Source: Chloroflexota bacterium (GTDB lineage Bacteria > Chloroflexota > UBA6077 > SHYK01). Taken from it: a DNA stretch of 37,530 nucleotides. Below the pieces are notes generated by a model. That model had not been told where the DNA came from and made no database searches. It saw nothing but the letters and a program-made list of their open reading frames with translations. Positions within the stretch are counted from its first letter, which is position 1, and each line of letters opens with the position of its first letter. Made by a program: the position numbers and the translations under genes. This document shows positions 22,467-32,586 of this stretch, piece by piece. The stretch is from NCBI GenBank assembly GCA_016844585.1, contig JAERMM010000009.1, forward strand, positions 1 to 37,530. Direction: 5' to 3'.

Positions 22467-23444
22467 ATGAGCAGCTCCCTGCCGGATGCCCGGGTCACTG
22501 CTCGTCCTGGGCTGATAGACACCCTCCAGGCCGGCTTCAACACCGTCAATCGCAATGCGTGGCTCCTCCTTTTACCTCTGGCGATTGACATTTTCCTCTG
22601 GCTTGGCCCCCAGGTATCTATGGGCGGCGCCCTCGATAGCTGGCTGCGAGCAGCCGTGCCGCCTCCCGGCAGTGACAGCAGCCTTGTGCAAATCTTCGAG
22701 CAAAATCGCCGCTCGTCTCTCGAAACGCTCCAGCAGGGCGACGGCATTAGCCGGTTCAACTTGCTGTCGCTGATTGCCATGCCGATCCTGGGCATTCCGA
22801 GCTTTCGTTTCGGCTTGCCCGGCGAGGGCACATTGCTCCCGGCTGGCTCGCTCGGCAGCGCCGCCGCGGTAAGCGCGGGTGTTCTCATAGCGGGTCTGAT
22901 TGCGACAGCGATGTTCTATGGACTCATGGCTCAAGCCGTTCGTGACGGTGGCGCACGTCCTCGGACCTTCATCGACGACGCGGGGCGATTATGCGTGGCC
23001 GTAGCTGGCCTCTATGGCCTGATCATCGTCCTAACGATCGCGATAGGGGTGCCGCTTTACTTCTTGCTGGTGGTCGCCAGCGCCGCGGCGCCGCCCGCCG
23101 CGGCGATTGTCGGTCCGCTGTTCGTTGGGTTCCTACTCTGGGGACTTCTCTACCTCTTCTTCACAACTGAAGCCCTCTTTATTGGCCGCGTTTCCCCGAT
23201 CCTTGCAATGCAACAAAGCATTGTGGTCGTTCGTGGGTACTTCTGGCCAACTCTTGGATTTATCGCACTCTACTTAGTCATAAGCATCGGAATGGCGACT
23301 TTGTGGCAGGAGATTGCTCGGAACCTTCGAGGTGTTGGCACTATCGTAGCCATCGTTGGTCACATTTACATATCGAGTGGGCTCGCGGCAGCCAGTATGA
23401 CGTACTATAGAGAGCGCTCAGAGCAACTGCGATCTCACGCCTGA
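22467..23444 (+). CDS. Unknown polytopic membrane protein
   Basis: 325 residues with about six hydrophobic segments: NAWLLLLPLAIDIFLWLG near the start, one after FNLLSLIAMPILG, AVSAGVLIAGLIATAMFYGL, LYGLIIVLTIAIGVPLYFLLVV, VGPLFVGFLLWGLLYLFF, and two near the C-terminus. A soluble loop of about 60 residues follows the first segment. No family is recognised with confidence; the RTFIDDAGR and MQQSIVVVRGYFWPTLGFI segments resemble the layout of YihY- or DUF-type integral membrane proteins, but this is weak. It lies between ndk and gyrB with its own predicted promoter. Confidence 0.7.
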   Translation: MSSSLPDARVTARPGLIDTLQAGFNTVNRNAWLLLLPLAIDIFLWLGPQVSMGGALDSWLRAAVPPPGSDSSLVQIFEQNRRSSLETLQQGDGISRFNLLSLIAMPILGIPSFRFGLPGEGTLLPAGSLGSAAAVSAGVLIAGLIATAMFYGLMAQAVRDGGARPRTFIDDAGRLCVAVAGLYGLIIVLTIAIGVPLYFLLVVASAAAPPAAAIVGPLFVGFLLWGLLYLFFTTEALFIGRVSPILAMQQSIVVVRGYFWPTLGFIALYLVISIGMATLWQEIARNLRGVGTIVAIVGHIYISSGLAAASMTYYRERSEQLRSHA

Positions 23445-23512
23445 TGTGGTATCCTTGGAGAACATGCGTTCTGAGAGCGCATCGCGCCCGTGCGTCGGGT
23501 CAGGGTTGAGAA

Positions 23513-25382
<1,870 letters not shown>

Positions 25383-25387
25383 GGCCG

Positions 25388-25402
25388 CCCGACTGCGTCG
25401 GG
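25388..25402 (+). terminator. Hairpin after gyrB
   Basis: CCCGAC (25388-25393) and GTCGGG (25397-25402) form a perfect six-pair stem with a three-base loop, five bases beyond the gyrB stop. It is followed by TGGGGGTTT rather than a U-tract, so termination may be partial. Confidence 0.35.
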
Positions 25403-25430
25403 TGGGGGTTTCGCCCGATTGGCCGCCACG

Positions 25431-26489
25431 ATGATCCGCGTTCCAATTCCCCGAATCGTGCTGGACGGCATGGGGGGCGATTTCGCCCCAACTGCCACGG
25501 TAGCAGGCGCGCTGCTGGCCCACCGCCAGCTCGGCGCCAGCGTCATCCTTACCGGCCCGGAGTCGCTGCTCAGGGATGAGCTGCAGCGTCAGCACGCCAA
25601 CCCGAGCGACGTACGCGTGGTGGACGCGCCCGAGATCATCGGGATGGGCGAGCACCCCGTGGCTGCCGTTCGCAGCAGAAGAAAGTCTTCCATCGTCGTT
25701 GGGCTAGATCTCGTCTCCGCCGGCGAGGCCGAGGCGTTCGTTAGCGCCGGTAACACCGGAGCCGCCATGGCCGCGGCCGTGCTGAGGCTCAGGCGCATTG
25801 AGGGGATAGACCGCCCCGCGCTGGCGACACCGTTTCCCACTTCTCGCGGCGCGTGTCTGCTGCTCGACGTCGGGGCCAACGCCGATGCGCGCGCCCAGAA
25901 TTTGGCCCAGTTCGGCATTATGGGAGTCACCTACGCGGAAAGGGTCTTGGGTATCGCGCAGCCACGTGTCGCGTTGCTCAACATTGGCGAGGAGGAGTCC
26001 AAAGGGAGCCTGGTGGCGCAGGAGGCGCACCTGCAACTCGCCCGTCTTGGCCTGAACTTCATCGGAAATATCGAGGGCAAAGACATCCCTGAAGGCACGG
26101 CTGACGTGATCGTCATGGACGGCTTCGTGGGAAACATTCTCATCAAATTCGCCGAGGGCCTGGCTTCGAATCTGATGCGTACCATTCGCGCTGAGATCCG
26201 GGCCAACCCAGTCAGCACGCTCCTGGGCATCGGCCTGAAGCCGATGTTTGATCGAATCCGCGGTCGGATGGACTACGCCGACTATGGAGGAGCGCCGCTG
26301 TTAGGAGTGAACGGCATCTGTATCGTTGCCCACGGACGGTCCACACCGCGCGCCATTCGCAACGCGATTCGGGTGGCCGGTGAGGCCGCGAATCAATCGC
26401 TGATAAGCGTCATCAAGGAAGGCGTCGCGGCAGCAACGGAGAAAGCGCCCATCGGGAGCGAATCGCCCTCGTCGTCGCCGACGCGCTGA
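25431..26489 (+). CDS. plsX: Phosphate acyltransferase PlsX
   Basis: A 352-residue PlsX, which makes acyl-phosphate from acyl-ACP for phospholipid synthesis. ATG at 25431 was preferred to an in-frame TTG at 25419. Conserved blocks are IVLDGMGGDFAP, SAGNTGAAMAAAVLRL, LLDVGANADARAQNLAQFGIMG, ALLNIGEEESKG, FIGNIEGKDIPEGTADVIVMDGFVGNILIKF and the late DYADYGGAPLLGVNGICIVAHG. The protein looks complete. Its last bases overlap the ATG of the next gene (TGATG), so the NERD-like membrane protein is probably co-translated. PlsX supplies acyl-phosphate to a PlsY-type partner not seen here. Confidence 0.95.
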   Translation: MIRVPIPRIVLDGMGGDFAPTATVAGALLAHRQLGASVILTGPESLLRDELQRQHANPSDVRVVDAPEIIGMGEHPVAAVRSRRKSSIVVGLDLVSAGEAEAFVSAGNTGAAMAAAVLRLRRIEGIDRPALATPFPTSRGACLLLDVGANADARAQNLAQFGIMGVTYAERVLGIAQPRVALLNIGEEESKGSLVAQEAHLQLARLGLNFIGNIEGKDIPEGTADVIVMDGFVGNILIKFAEGLASNLMRTIRAEIRANPVSTLLGIGLKPMFDRIRGRMDYADYGGAPLLGVNGICIVAHGRSTPRAIRNAIRVAGEAANQSLISVIKEGVAAATEKAPIGSESPSSSPTR

Positions 26490-27202
26490 TGCAAGTCCAC
26501 ACGAACGACAGGGCGGCGCAGCAGAAGATTTACCTGAGCCTTGTCTACCTGGTCCTGGCGCTGGGGTTCCTTCTCGGAGGCTGCGTTCTCTCTTCGAACC
26601 CTGAGGCCTTCGATCAGAGCTTCGTCGCGTCGCTCGCTTCTCTAGCCGCCGGTCTGTTTTTCTGGTGGCTTAACCAGCGATTGATCCGGAGGTGGGGTCC
26701 AAAAAGCCGACTCGACGGCCCGTTGGCCAGAGCGCTGCGCGGACTCGACGATCGCCATCATCTTTTCGTGTTTCCCGCGTCCTCGCTTCCCGACTATCTC
26801 CTCGTGGGACCTGTCGGCATCCTCGTCCTGGTGCCCAGGGCCATTGGCGGAAACGTGAAATGCTACGAAGGCCGTTGGCTCCACGACGACAATCGCCCCC
26901 CGATCGCTCGGGCGATCAGATTCCTGGCGCCGGGGCCGCCACTAGGGAACCCTTCCGCGGAGGTGCAGCGAGGCATCTCGACCGTTCGCCGCTTCCTGGG
27001 ACGTCACGCGCCAGCCGAGTTGGCCGATCGCACCGGCGTAGACGGCATCGTGGTATTCACGGAGCCGAAGGTCAACCTCACACTTCAGGGGTGTCGGACG
27101 CCGGCCCTTTCACTGCGCTCTTTGCGCTCCCATATCCAGAGAAGCCCCAGGGCCCTCAGCAGCTCAGAAACAGCCGACTTGGCCCGTCTGATGGGCGGCT
27201 GA
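26489..27202 (+). CDS. Membrane-anchored NERD-like protein
   Basis: 237 residues coupled to plsX through TGATG. Two hydrophobic helices are visible at the N-terminus (LSLVYLVLALGFLLGGCVL and VASLASLAAGLFFWWL). The rest resembles the nuclease-related NERD fold: LARALRGLDDRHHLFVFP, PDYLLVGPVGILVLVPRAIGG, then KCYEGRW. In NERD proteins the segments corresponding to D-H-(x)-VVG-P-x-G and E-x-K carry catalytic residues. Here the usual D-H reads D-Y and the E-x-K position reads VPRA, so a catalytic role is doubtful. Family assignment is tentative. Confidence 0.6.
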   Translation: MQVHTNDRAAQQKIYLSLVYLVLALGFLLGGCVLSSNPEAFDQSFVASLASLAAGLFFWWLNQRLIRRWGPKSRLDGPLARALRGLDDRHHLFVFPASSLPDYLLVGPVGILVLVPRAIGGNVKCYEGRWLHDDNRPPIARAIRFLAPGPPLGNPSAEVQRGISTVRRFLGRHAPAELADRTGVDGIVVFTEPKVNLTLQGCRTPALSLRSLRSHIQRSPRALSSSETADLARLMGG

Positions 27203-27278
27203 CGTCTCGTCGTCTTTCGACTTCGTCGCCAATATGGTACACCGGCTCGCTACGTAACGGCCATTCGGAGCACATTTT

Positions 27279-27782
27279 GTGGCCAACGCCCTGCGGTTCG
27301 CGATCCTCGGTCTTCTTCTTGCCCTGTTGATCGAGCCAGTCATCGGCGCCTGGGGCCCGGCCTACGGCCAGACGAGCGGACCACTCCCGACACGGCCACC
27401 TGCTGGCTTCACGCCGCTACCGGGCGAGCCACAGCGGCCGACTGCGCCGTTGCCCCTGGGCGCCTCCACGCTCGCTCCCCTGTCAGCCCAACCCACCACG
27501 GTACCAGTGCTTCCTACTGCGCCCGCGGAACCGGCGGCCGAGACGCCCACGAGGGGAACCTCACCCCTGCAACCGCCGGCCTCGACATCGACGATAGAGG
27601 CCGCGGGCGCAACGCCCATTCCGATCGCCACCGCACCCATTCCGAACGCCACCGAACCCATTCCGATCGCCACCGCGCCCGATCCACCGTCCCCGAACCC
27701 TATCGTGGCCCTCGTGATCTTGCTGGCCGCCGTTTGCGTCGCAACCGTCGGCCTCCTGGCATTCAGAAGAACGCGGCATTGA
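27279..27782 (+). CDS. Pro/Thr-rich secreted protein with C-terminal membrane anchor
   Basis: 167 residues from GTG 27279 (CGGAG upstream). An N-terminal hydrophobic segment (LRFAILGLLLALLIEPVIGAW) looks like a signal peptide. The middle is proline, threonine and alanine rich and includes a 21-bp repeat array encoding three copies of PI-P-I/N-ATxP. The C-terminus is a transmembrane helix (PIVALVILLAAVCVATVGLLAF) with the basic tail RRTRH, the layout of a wall or membrane anchor. However, no LPXTG-type motif precedes it. A surface stalk is the likely role (inference). Confidence 0.6.
   Translation: MANALRFAILGLLLALLIEPVIGAWGPAYGQTSGPLPTRPPAGFTPLPGEPQRPTAPLPLGASTLAPLSAQPTTVPVLPTAPAEPAAETPTRGTSPLQPPASTSTIEAAGATPIPIATAPIPNATEPIPIATAPDPPSPNPIVALVILLAAVCVATVGLLAFRRTRH
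27615..27677 (+). repeat. Three 21-bp tandem repeats coding for PIxIATxP
   Basis: Three consecutive 21-base units begin CCCATTCCGA and code for PIPIATA, PIPNATE and PIPIATA. They lie in the stalk region of the Pro/Thr-rich protein and could vary in number between strains. Confidence 0.8.
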
Positions 27783-27807
27783 CCGCTGCCGGTTGAAAGG
27801 ACCTGAT

Positions 27808-28935
27808 ATGAGCTCCCGGCGCTACCTGCTCTTCGCATTCACGGCCATCGTTGCTGTCACCGCAAGCACTGGAGCTACGTCCGAGCAATCTTCGCCCAGC
27901 CAGGCCCCCCCGTCCGCCAGCTCGTCAGAACACGGCGTGGCCGTGGCGGACATCCGGGTTGAGGCCTCATCGCAGCCTCCCACCGAAATCGACGATCGCT
28001 TTGGCGTTGTCGTCACCGCCAACTTCGCGGGCCGCGAACGAAAGCCGGCTATGGCGTCCCTTCTCGATCGCGTGGGCGTCCGCTGGTACATCGACGCCGG
28101 CTGGGATCCCGCAACGAAGCCTGACGGGGTGAACTGTCTCTATACGCTTCCCGCGCGCGCGGAATCGTTCCTACTGACAGCGACCCGCATCGCTGAGCTG
28201 GTGCGGCTGGCCCCCGGCGCTTACTGGGCGGTCGGCAACGAGGCCAACGTTCCTGGCATGGACAACAATCCTCCCCGGGATTACGCCAGGTTCTTCCATC
28301 ACTACGCCACGAACATCAAGCGACTCGATCCGTCAGCCAAGCTGGTCGGCCCTAACGTCCTGAATTGGGTCGACACGTGCACAGGGTGTCCCGGGTACGC
28401 AAAGGGGCAGGAATGGGTGGATGCTTTCCGCGATGCTTATCGCACTGAGTACAACGAAGAGCCCCCCATCGACGTGTGGGCGCTCCACACGTACGACCTG
28501 GACTGGGAAAAGCTCCCCATGGTCAACTGGCAGTTCCAGGTGCGGCAGATCATCGCTTTGCGTGACTATCTCGATCGTTCCGTCGTTCATGCCGGTAAGC
28601 CAATCTGGGTAACCGAGTTCGCCGTCCTCTTCGCGTTCGACGGATTCGAGTGGCGCGAGAACGCGCGCGGACAGGAGCGTCTCTACCCGGTGGGCGACTT
28701 GCCGGTTCCGAAATTAGAGGCGTACGTACGTGAGATGCTCGGATGGCTGACCGAAAGCGGCCGGAGCTACGGCGTTGACCGCTGGTTCTTCTTCGAAACG
28801 AACAGGGGAGAGGTCAGCGGCGGCGAATGGTCAGGCGCATTCATCGGTATCTCTCTGCTCGACGGCCCAACTCCAGACAGTCAGCTCACGCCCGTCGGCA
28901 CGTTGTATCGCTCCCTTGCTGCCCGCCGAACCTGA
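27808..28935 (+). CDS. Secreted glycoside hydrolase-like protein (clan A type)
   Basis: 375 residues; ATG at 27808 follows AAAGG at a good distance. A signal peptide (YLLFAFTAIVAVTASTGA) and a serine/proline-rich linker precede a TIM-barrel-like domain. The likely acid/base glutamate is in YWAVGNEANVPG (the N-E pair after strand 4) and the nucleophile in KPIWVTEFAVLF (E after strand 7), with DVWALHTYD and DRWFFFETNRGE as supporting strands. This is the clan GH-A pattern; the closest known families cannot be fixed by eye. The product is extracellular or membrane-tethered and may trim a surface glycan. Followed eight bases later by the DUF2723 gene. Confidence 0.72.
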   Translation: MSSRRYLLFAFTAIVAVTASTGATSEQSSPSQAPPSASSSEHGVAVADIRVEASSQPPTEIDDRFGVVVTANFAGRERKPAMASLLDRVGVRWYIDAGWDPATKPDGVNCLYTLPARAESFLLTATRIAELVRLAPGAYWAVGNEANVPGMDNNPPRDYARFFHHYATNIKRLDPSAKLVGPNVLNWVDTCTGCPGYAKGQEWVDAFRDAYRTEYNEEPPIDVWALHTYDLDWEKLPMVNWQFQVRQIIALRDYLDRSVVHAGKPIWVTEFAVLFAFDGFEWRENARGQERLYPVGDLPVPKLEAYVREMLGWLTESGRSYGVDRWFFFETNRGEVSGGEWSGAFIGISLLDGPTPDSQLTPVGTLYRSLAARRT

Positions 28936-28942
28936 TCGGAAC

Positions 28943-30436
28943 ATGGCGTCGCTCGCACCGTCCGTGCCACCTGAGCACGTGGGTCCCCGCGCGCGACGCT
29001 GGCCGATCCCCGACAACCGCTGGCACGGCGTTTCCGACCCGCCACTATCACTTGCACTTCTATGCTCGGGGGGTTGTGGCTTCCTGGCACTTGGGCTCTA
29101 CCTCCGCACGACGGCCCCGACCATATCGTGGGCGCACGGCGGCGCGGACGGCGGCGACCTCATCACGGCTGCCTATCTGCTCGGCATTCCACATCCGACT
29201 GGCTATCCACTCTGGGTCCTGGCGGCCCATGTCGCGACCTGGGTTCCCGTGGGGGACGTCGCGTTCCGGGTCAACGCGTTCTCTGCGCTCTGCGGCGCCT
29301 TGACTGTCGGGCTCGTGGCGGCTTGCACTGTCAAAATCGCGCAACGGCTGGAGGCTGAGAGCCCGCCCACGTTGGGTCCGGCGCTCGCCGGTTCCGCCGC
29401 AGGACTCGCCTTTGCGATCTCTCCCATGCTCTGGTCACAGTCGACTATCGCAGAAGTGATGACGATGCACACGGCCCTTGTGAGTGCCTTGCTCCTCCTC
29501 GCGCTCCGCGTCGAAGGCGCCCGGCAATCGAAGACCACACTTTTCGAGCTCGGGCTTGTCGCCGGCGCCTCGCTGAGCGTGCATCGCACCGCGCTGCTGA
29601 GCGTCCTAGCAGTCGCCCCGCTGCTGGTGAGACCGTGGCGCAAGACGCAGTGGCCGCAGTTCGCGATCGCAGCCCTGGGAGTCGCGCTGGGCCTGGCCCC
29701 TTATGCGCTATTGTCACTGCGAGCCGGTGCGGCGCCCGCGGCCGACTGGGGCCACCCGGCCACGATTGAGGCTTTCCTGCACCACGTATCTGGAGCAGAC
29801 TACGGGTACTTGCTCACAATCGTCCCGCTGCCGCAAGCGCTCGAGCGGTTCGCGACCATTCCCCATCAAGTGGCTGAGCAATTCACCTGGCTAGGATTCG
29901 GTCTTGTGCTACTGGGCGGCTATCGCCTTGCCACAAGAGACAGGAACACAAGCATTGCGCTCGCAGTAACATTTTCGGCGAACGTCGTTTTCGCCTTGCT
30001 GTACGGGGGCGAAGGCAGCGAGTCGTACCTGCTCCCTGCTTTTGGAGTCGCTGCCATCTGGCTCGGCCTCGGACTGCTGGCCCTGGTCGACGCTATGCGA
30101 AACCACGGGTTTGTCGTTCAAACCTCCGTCGCGGCCGTATGCACCGCCGTCCTGCTGGTCGCGGGCGCCCAGCGGGCGCCATCTCTGGATCTGAGCGACG
30201 ACCGTCAAGCACGGACGCTTGCGGAAGCCACGCTGATCGCCGCTGCGCCTGACACGATGGTCTTCCGGAGCGACGACGCGGCGGCGTTTACCTTGCGCTA
30301 TCTTCAGGCCGTAGAAGGGCTCCGTCCGGACGTCGCCGTGGTCGATCCACGTCTGCTGAGGTTTCAATGGTACCGGGACGGCCTCGAAACACTCTACCCT
30401 TCGATCCCGGAAATCAAGCTGCTCCATGCGCAATAG
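28943..30436 (+). CDS. DUF2723-family membrane protein (protein O-mannosyltransferase-like)
   Basis: 497 residues from ATG 28943, eight bases after the hydrolase stop. It has about ten membrane helices. The first outer loop carries APTISWAHGGADGGDLITAAYLLGIPHPTGYPLW, the DUF2723 hallmark (D-x-x-E/D-like loop with G-I-P-H-P-T-G-Y-P). This family is a GT-C fold relative of O-mannosyltransferases that use polyprenyl-linked sugar. The C-terminal part (DTMVFRSDDAAAFTLRYLQ) is a soluble domain. It overlaps the following DUF4012 gene by 11 bases. The sugar donor may come from the GT2-type enzyme upstream in this window (inference). Confidence 0.85.
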   Translation: MASLAPSVPPEHVGPRARRWPIPDNRWHGVSDPPLSLALLCSGGCGFLALGLYLRTTAPTISWAHGGADGGDLITAAYLLGIPHPTGYPLWVLAAHVATWVPVGDVAFRVNAFSALCGALTVGLVAACTVKIAQRLEAESPPTLGPALAGSAAGLAFAISPMLWSQSTIAEVMTMHTALVSALLLLALRVEGARQSKTTLFELGLVAGASLSVHRTALLSVLAVAPLLVRPWRKTQWPQFAIAALGVALGLAPYALLSLRAGAAPAADWGHPATIEAFLHHVSGADYGYLLTIVPLPQALERFATIPHQVAEQFTWLGFGLVLLGGYRLATRDRNTSIALAVTFSANVVFALLYGGEGSESYLLPAFGVAAIWLGLGLLALVDAMRNHGFVVQTSVAAVCTAVLLVAGAQRAPSLDLSDDRQARTLAEATLIAAAPDTMVFRSDDAAAFTLRYLQAVEGLRPDVAVVDPRLLRFQWYRDGLETLYPSIPEIKLLHAQ

Positions 30437-32426
30437 ATGGCGACGCGTTGCAATCATCTTCGTATCGCTCATCCTGTTCACCGCCGCGGCCGCCTCGATC
30501 GTGCTCATCGAGGTATCGGACCGCGTCCACAGGATGACGGTGCTGGTTCAGGCTGCCTCGGCGGACGCCGAAGAGATCCGAGCACTGGCCCAGGAGCCCG
30601 ATCTCGCCACGCTTGATGCGGCTCGCTTGGAGGAAGTCGGTGCGACCCTTCGACGCCTGCAAGCGACGTTGGGTCAGATACAGGCGGAGGAAGCTCCCTT
30701 CGACCCGCTCCTCAGCTTCGTCGCGACGCGCTCCGAGCTCGGCGACACTGCCCGCCAGGCAGGAGCGGTTCGTCCGTTGCTTAGCCTGTCGTACGGAGTG
30801 GTCTCCGCCTCGGCCCTTCTCGCGGACGCCGCCTTGCCCGTTCTCTCCCTGGTTGACGGCAGCACGACAGAACAGGCCCCCAACAGAAGCCTGGAGACGA
30901 TGTTACAGAAAGCTCGACCCTCGATCGTGCAAGCACAAGCAATGCTTCGGTCGGCGCGGCAGGAGCGCGCACTCATCGACCGAAACACGTTGAACGGCCG
31001 CCTCGCGCGCGCCGGCTCCCTCCTGGATCTCTATGACCGCCACGAGCCGGCGCTTGCCGGCGCAATCGAATCTCTCGACAAAGCGACCGATCTGCTGCCA
31101 TCGCTCCTCGGGTTCGATCGGCCGAAAACGTACCTGGTGCTGGGCCAGAACAATGACGAGTTCCGCGTCACAGGCGGATTTATCGGAAGCATGGGAACCG
31201 TGGTTGTCGACCACGCTCGCATCGTGCAGATCGATTACCGGTCGAGCTACGAGTTCGACAACCCCTCAACGCCGCGGGCGGTTCCCCCGGAGCCGTTCGA
31301 GCGTTACATGGCATTCAGCGAGTGGCACATGCGCGACGCGAACTGGTGGGCGGACTTCCGATCCAGTGCCCTCGAGATAGAGCGTATGTGGGTGAAGGAG
31401 CAGGGGGCACCCATCGACGGGATCATTGCCGCGGATCGCGCCGTTGTCGAGGAGCTTCTGAGGTTCGTCGGTCCAGTGGAGCTCCCAGCTTTCGGCTTTT
31501 CGGTCGATCATACGAACGTATGGTCCAGCGCGGTTGGCCGAATTCAAGCGCTCCCAGCAGGCACCGGCCCCGACGTCAGCCAGCATGAAAAGGGACGGTT
31601 CCTGGCGGCTGTGATGCGAGAGGTCCTAGCTCGCGTCGAAGGGCTGCCACCGCGCGAGCGAATCAGGCTCGCCCAGCGCATGGCGACTAGGCTCGACGAA
31701 AAGCATGCCCTCGTTGCATTTCACGACCCCGGGCTCGCCGCGCAGGCGCGCGCGTTGAACTGGGATGGCGCGATCCTCTCATCGGAAGGCGACTATCTCT
31801 ACGCGACCGATACCACGCTGTCCTATAGCGAGGTGTATCAGCACATTCGCAAATCGTTGCACGCCCTGCTTCAGATTGACCCGGATTCGGGCACGTATGA
31901 GAGCACGCTCACCGTGAGCTACCAGAATTCGTACGGGCCTGGCGTCGGTCCCGCGGCGCGTGCCGTGGCAGGGGGGCTCTTCTACGACATGAGCCGCGGC
32001 ATCATCAGCATCGTTGAAGGTTACTGGGGCAACTGGCTCCGAGTCTTCATTCCCGCGGATGCCGAGTTGATCTCGGTGATTGGACTGGACTCGGAAATGC
32101 AGACGTACGAAGAGGCGGGCAGACGGGTGGTGGCCGGCTACGTCGGTCTACGTCCTGGCGAGCCGCGATCGGTGACGGTCCGATATCGGCGCGGCCTTCC
32201 AGCCGGCGAAATGGTTGACCGATTGCGGCTCCTGGTGCAGAAACAGCCGGGATCCACCGAGGTACCCTTCGACATCGTCGCCGAGACAACCAGCGGCAAC
32301 GATCTGAACCTCATCGCCGCTGGAAGTCAGGAAGTGCACGCACATCGGCTTACCACCTCGCTCTTGCGAGACCTGAGGCTGGACATTGTCTTGCCCCATC
32401 CGTATCCCGGAAAAGAGTCCCCGTAA
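30426..32426 (+). CDS. DUF4012 cell-envelope protein
   Basis: A 666-residue protein overlapping the preceding gene. One N-terminal transmembrane helix (VAIIFVSLILFTAAAASIVLI) is followed by a helical region and then the DUF4012 core: RPKTYLVLGQNNDEFRVTGGFIGSMGTVVV, the ANWWADFRSSALEI segment, IDGIIAADRAVVEELL and the late YSEVYQHIRKSLHALL block. Such proteins occur with surface polysaccharide genes in Actinobacteria and Chloroflexota; function is unknown, but the N-D-E motif and context suggest a role in wall or glycan assembly. It is extracytoplasmic apart from the short N-terminus. Confidence 0.85.
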   Translation: MRNRWRRVAIIFVSLILFTAAAASIVLIEVSDRVHRMTVLVQAASADAEEIRALAQEPDLATLDAARLEEVGATLRRLQATLGQIQAEEAPFDPLLSFVATRSELGDTARQAGAVRPLLSLSYGVVSASALLADAALPVLSLVDGSTTEQAPNRSLETMLQKARPSIVQAQAMLRSARQERALIDRNTLNGRLARAGSLLDLYDRHEPALAGAIESLDKATDLLPSLLGFDRPKTYLVLGQNNDEFRVTGGFIGSMGTVVVDHARIVQIDYRSSYEFDNPSTPRAVPPEPFERYMAFSEWHMRDANWWADFRSSALEIERMWVKEQGAPIDGIIAADRAVVEELLRFVGPVELPAFGFSVDHTNVWSSAVGRIQALPAGTGPDVSQHEKGRFLAAVMREVLARVEGLPPRERIRLAQRMATRLDEKHALVAFHDPGLAAQARALNWDGAILSSEGDYLYATDTTLSYSEVYQHIRKSLHALLQIDPDSGTYESTLTVSYQNSYGPGVGPAARAVAGGLFYDMSRGIISIVEGYWGNWLRVFIPADAELISVIGLDSEMQTYEEAGRRVVAGYVGLRPGEPRSVTVRYRRGLPAGEMVDRLRLLVQKQPGSTEVPFDIVAETTSGNDLNLIAAGSQEVHAHRLTTSLLRDLRLDIVLPHPYPGKESP

Positions 32427-32453
32427 CCACCAATGACCGAAGCGTGGACACTT

Positions 32454-32472
32454 GCATCTGCGAAGCAAATGC
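32454..32472 (+). terminator. Hairpin after the DUF4012 gene
   Basis: GCATCTGC and GCAAATGC pair with one mismatch across a GAA loop, 28 bases after the stop. No U-tract follows. It may separate the DUF4012 transcript from the sortase locus, whose promoter lies about 40 bases further on. Confidence 0.3.
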
Positions 32473-32512
32473 CAAATCGGTGGCAACATTGGGTTTTGCT
32501 CAACTATTCCGG

Positions 32513-32541
32513 TTGAATACCAGGCATTCCTCGCATAAACT
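32513..32541 (+). promoter_or_regulatory. Predicted promoter of the sortase locus
   Basis: TTGAAT at 32513-32518 and TAAACT at 32536-32541 are separated by 17 bases. Transcription from about 32548 would cover the LPNTG protein and the genes behind it. Confidence 0.6.
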
Positions 32542-32586
32542 CTTGCGAACGTAGTCGAGATCTGCTTCCGAGCCGGCGGCGGGTGG

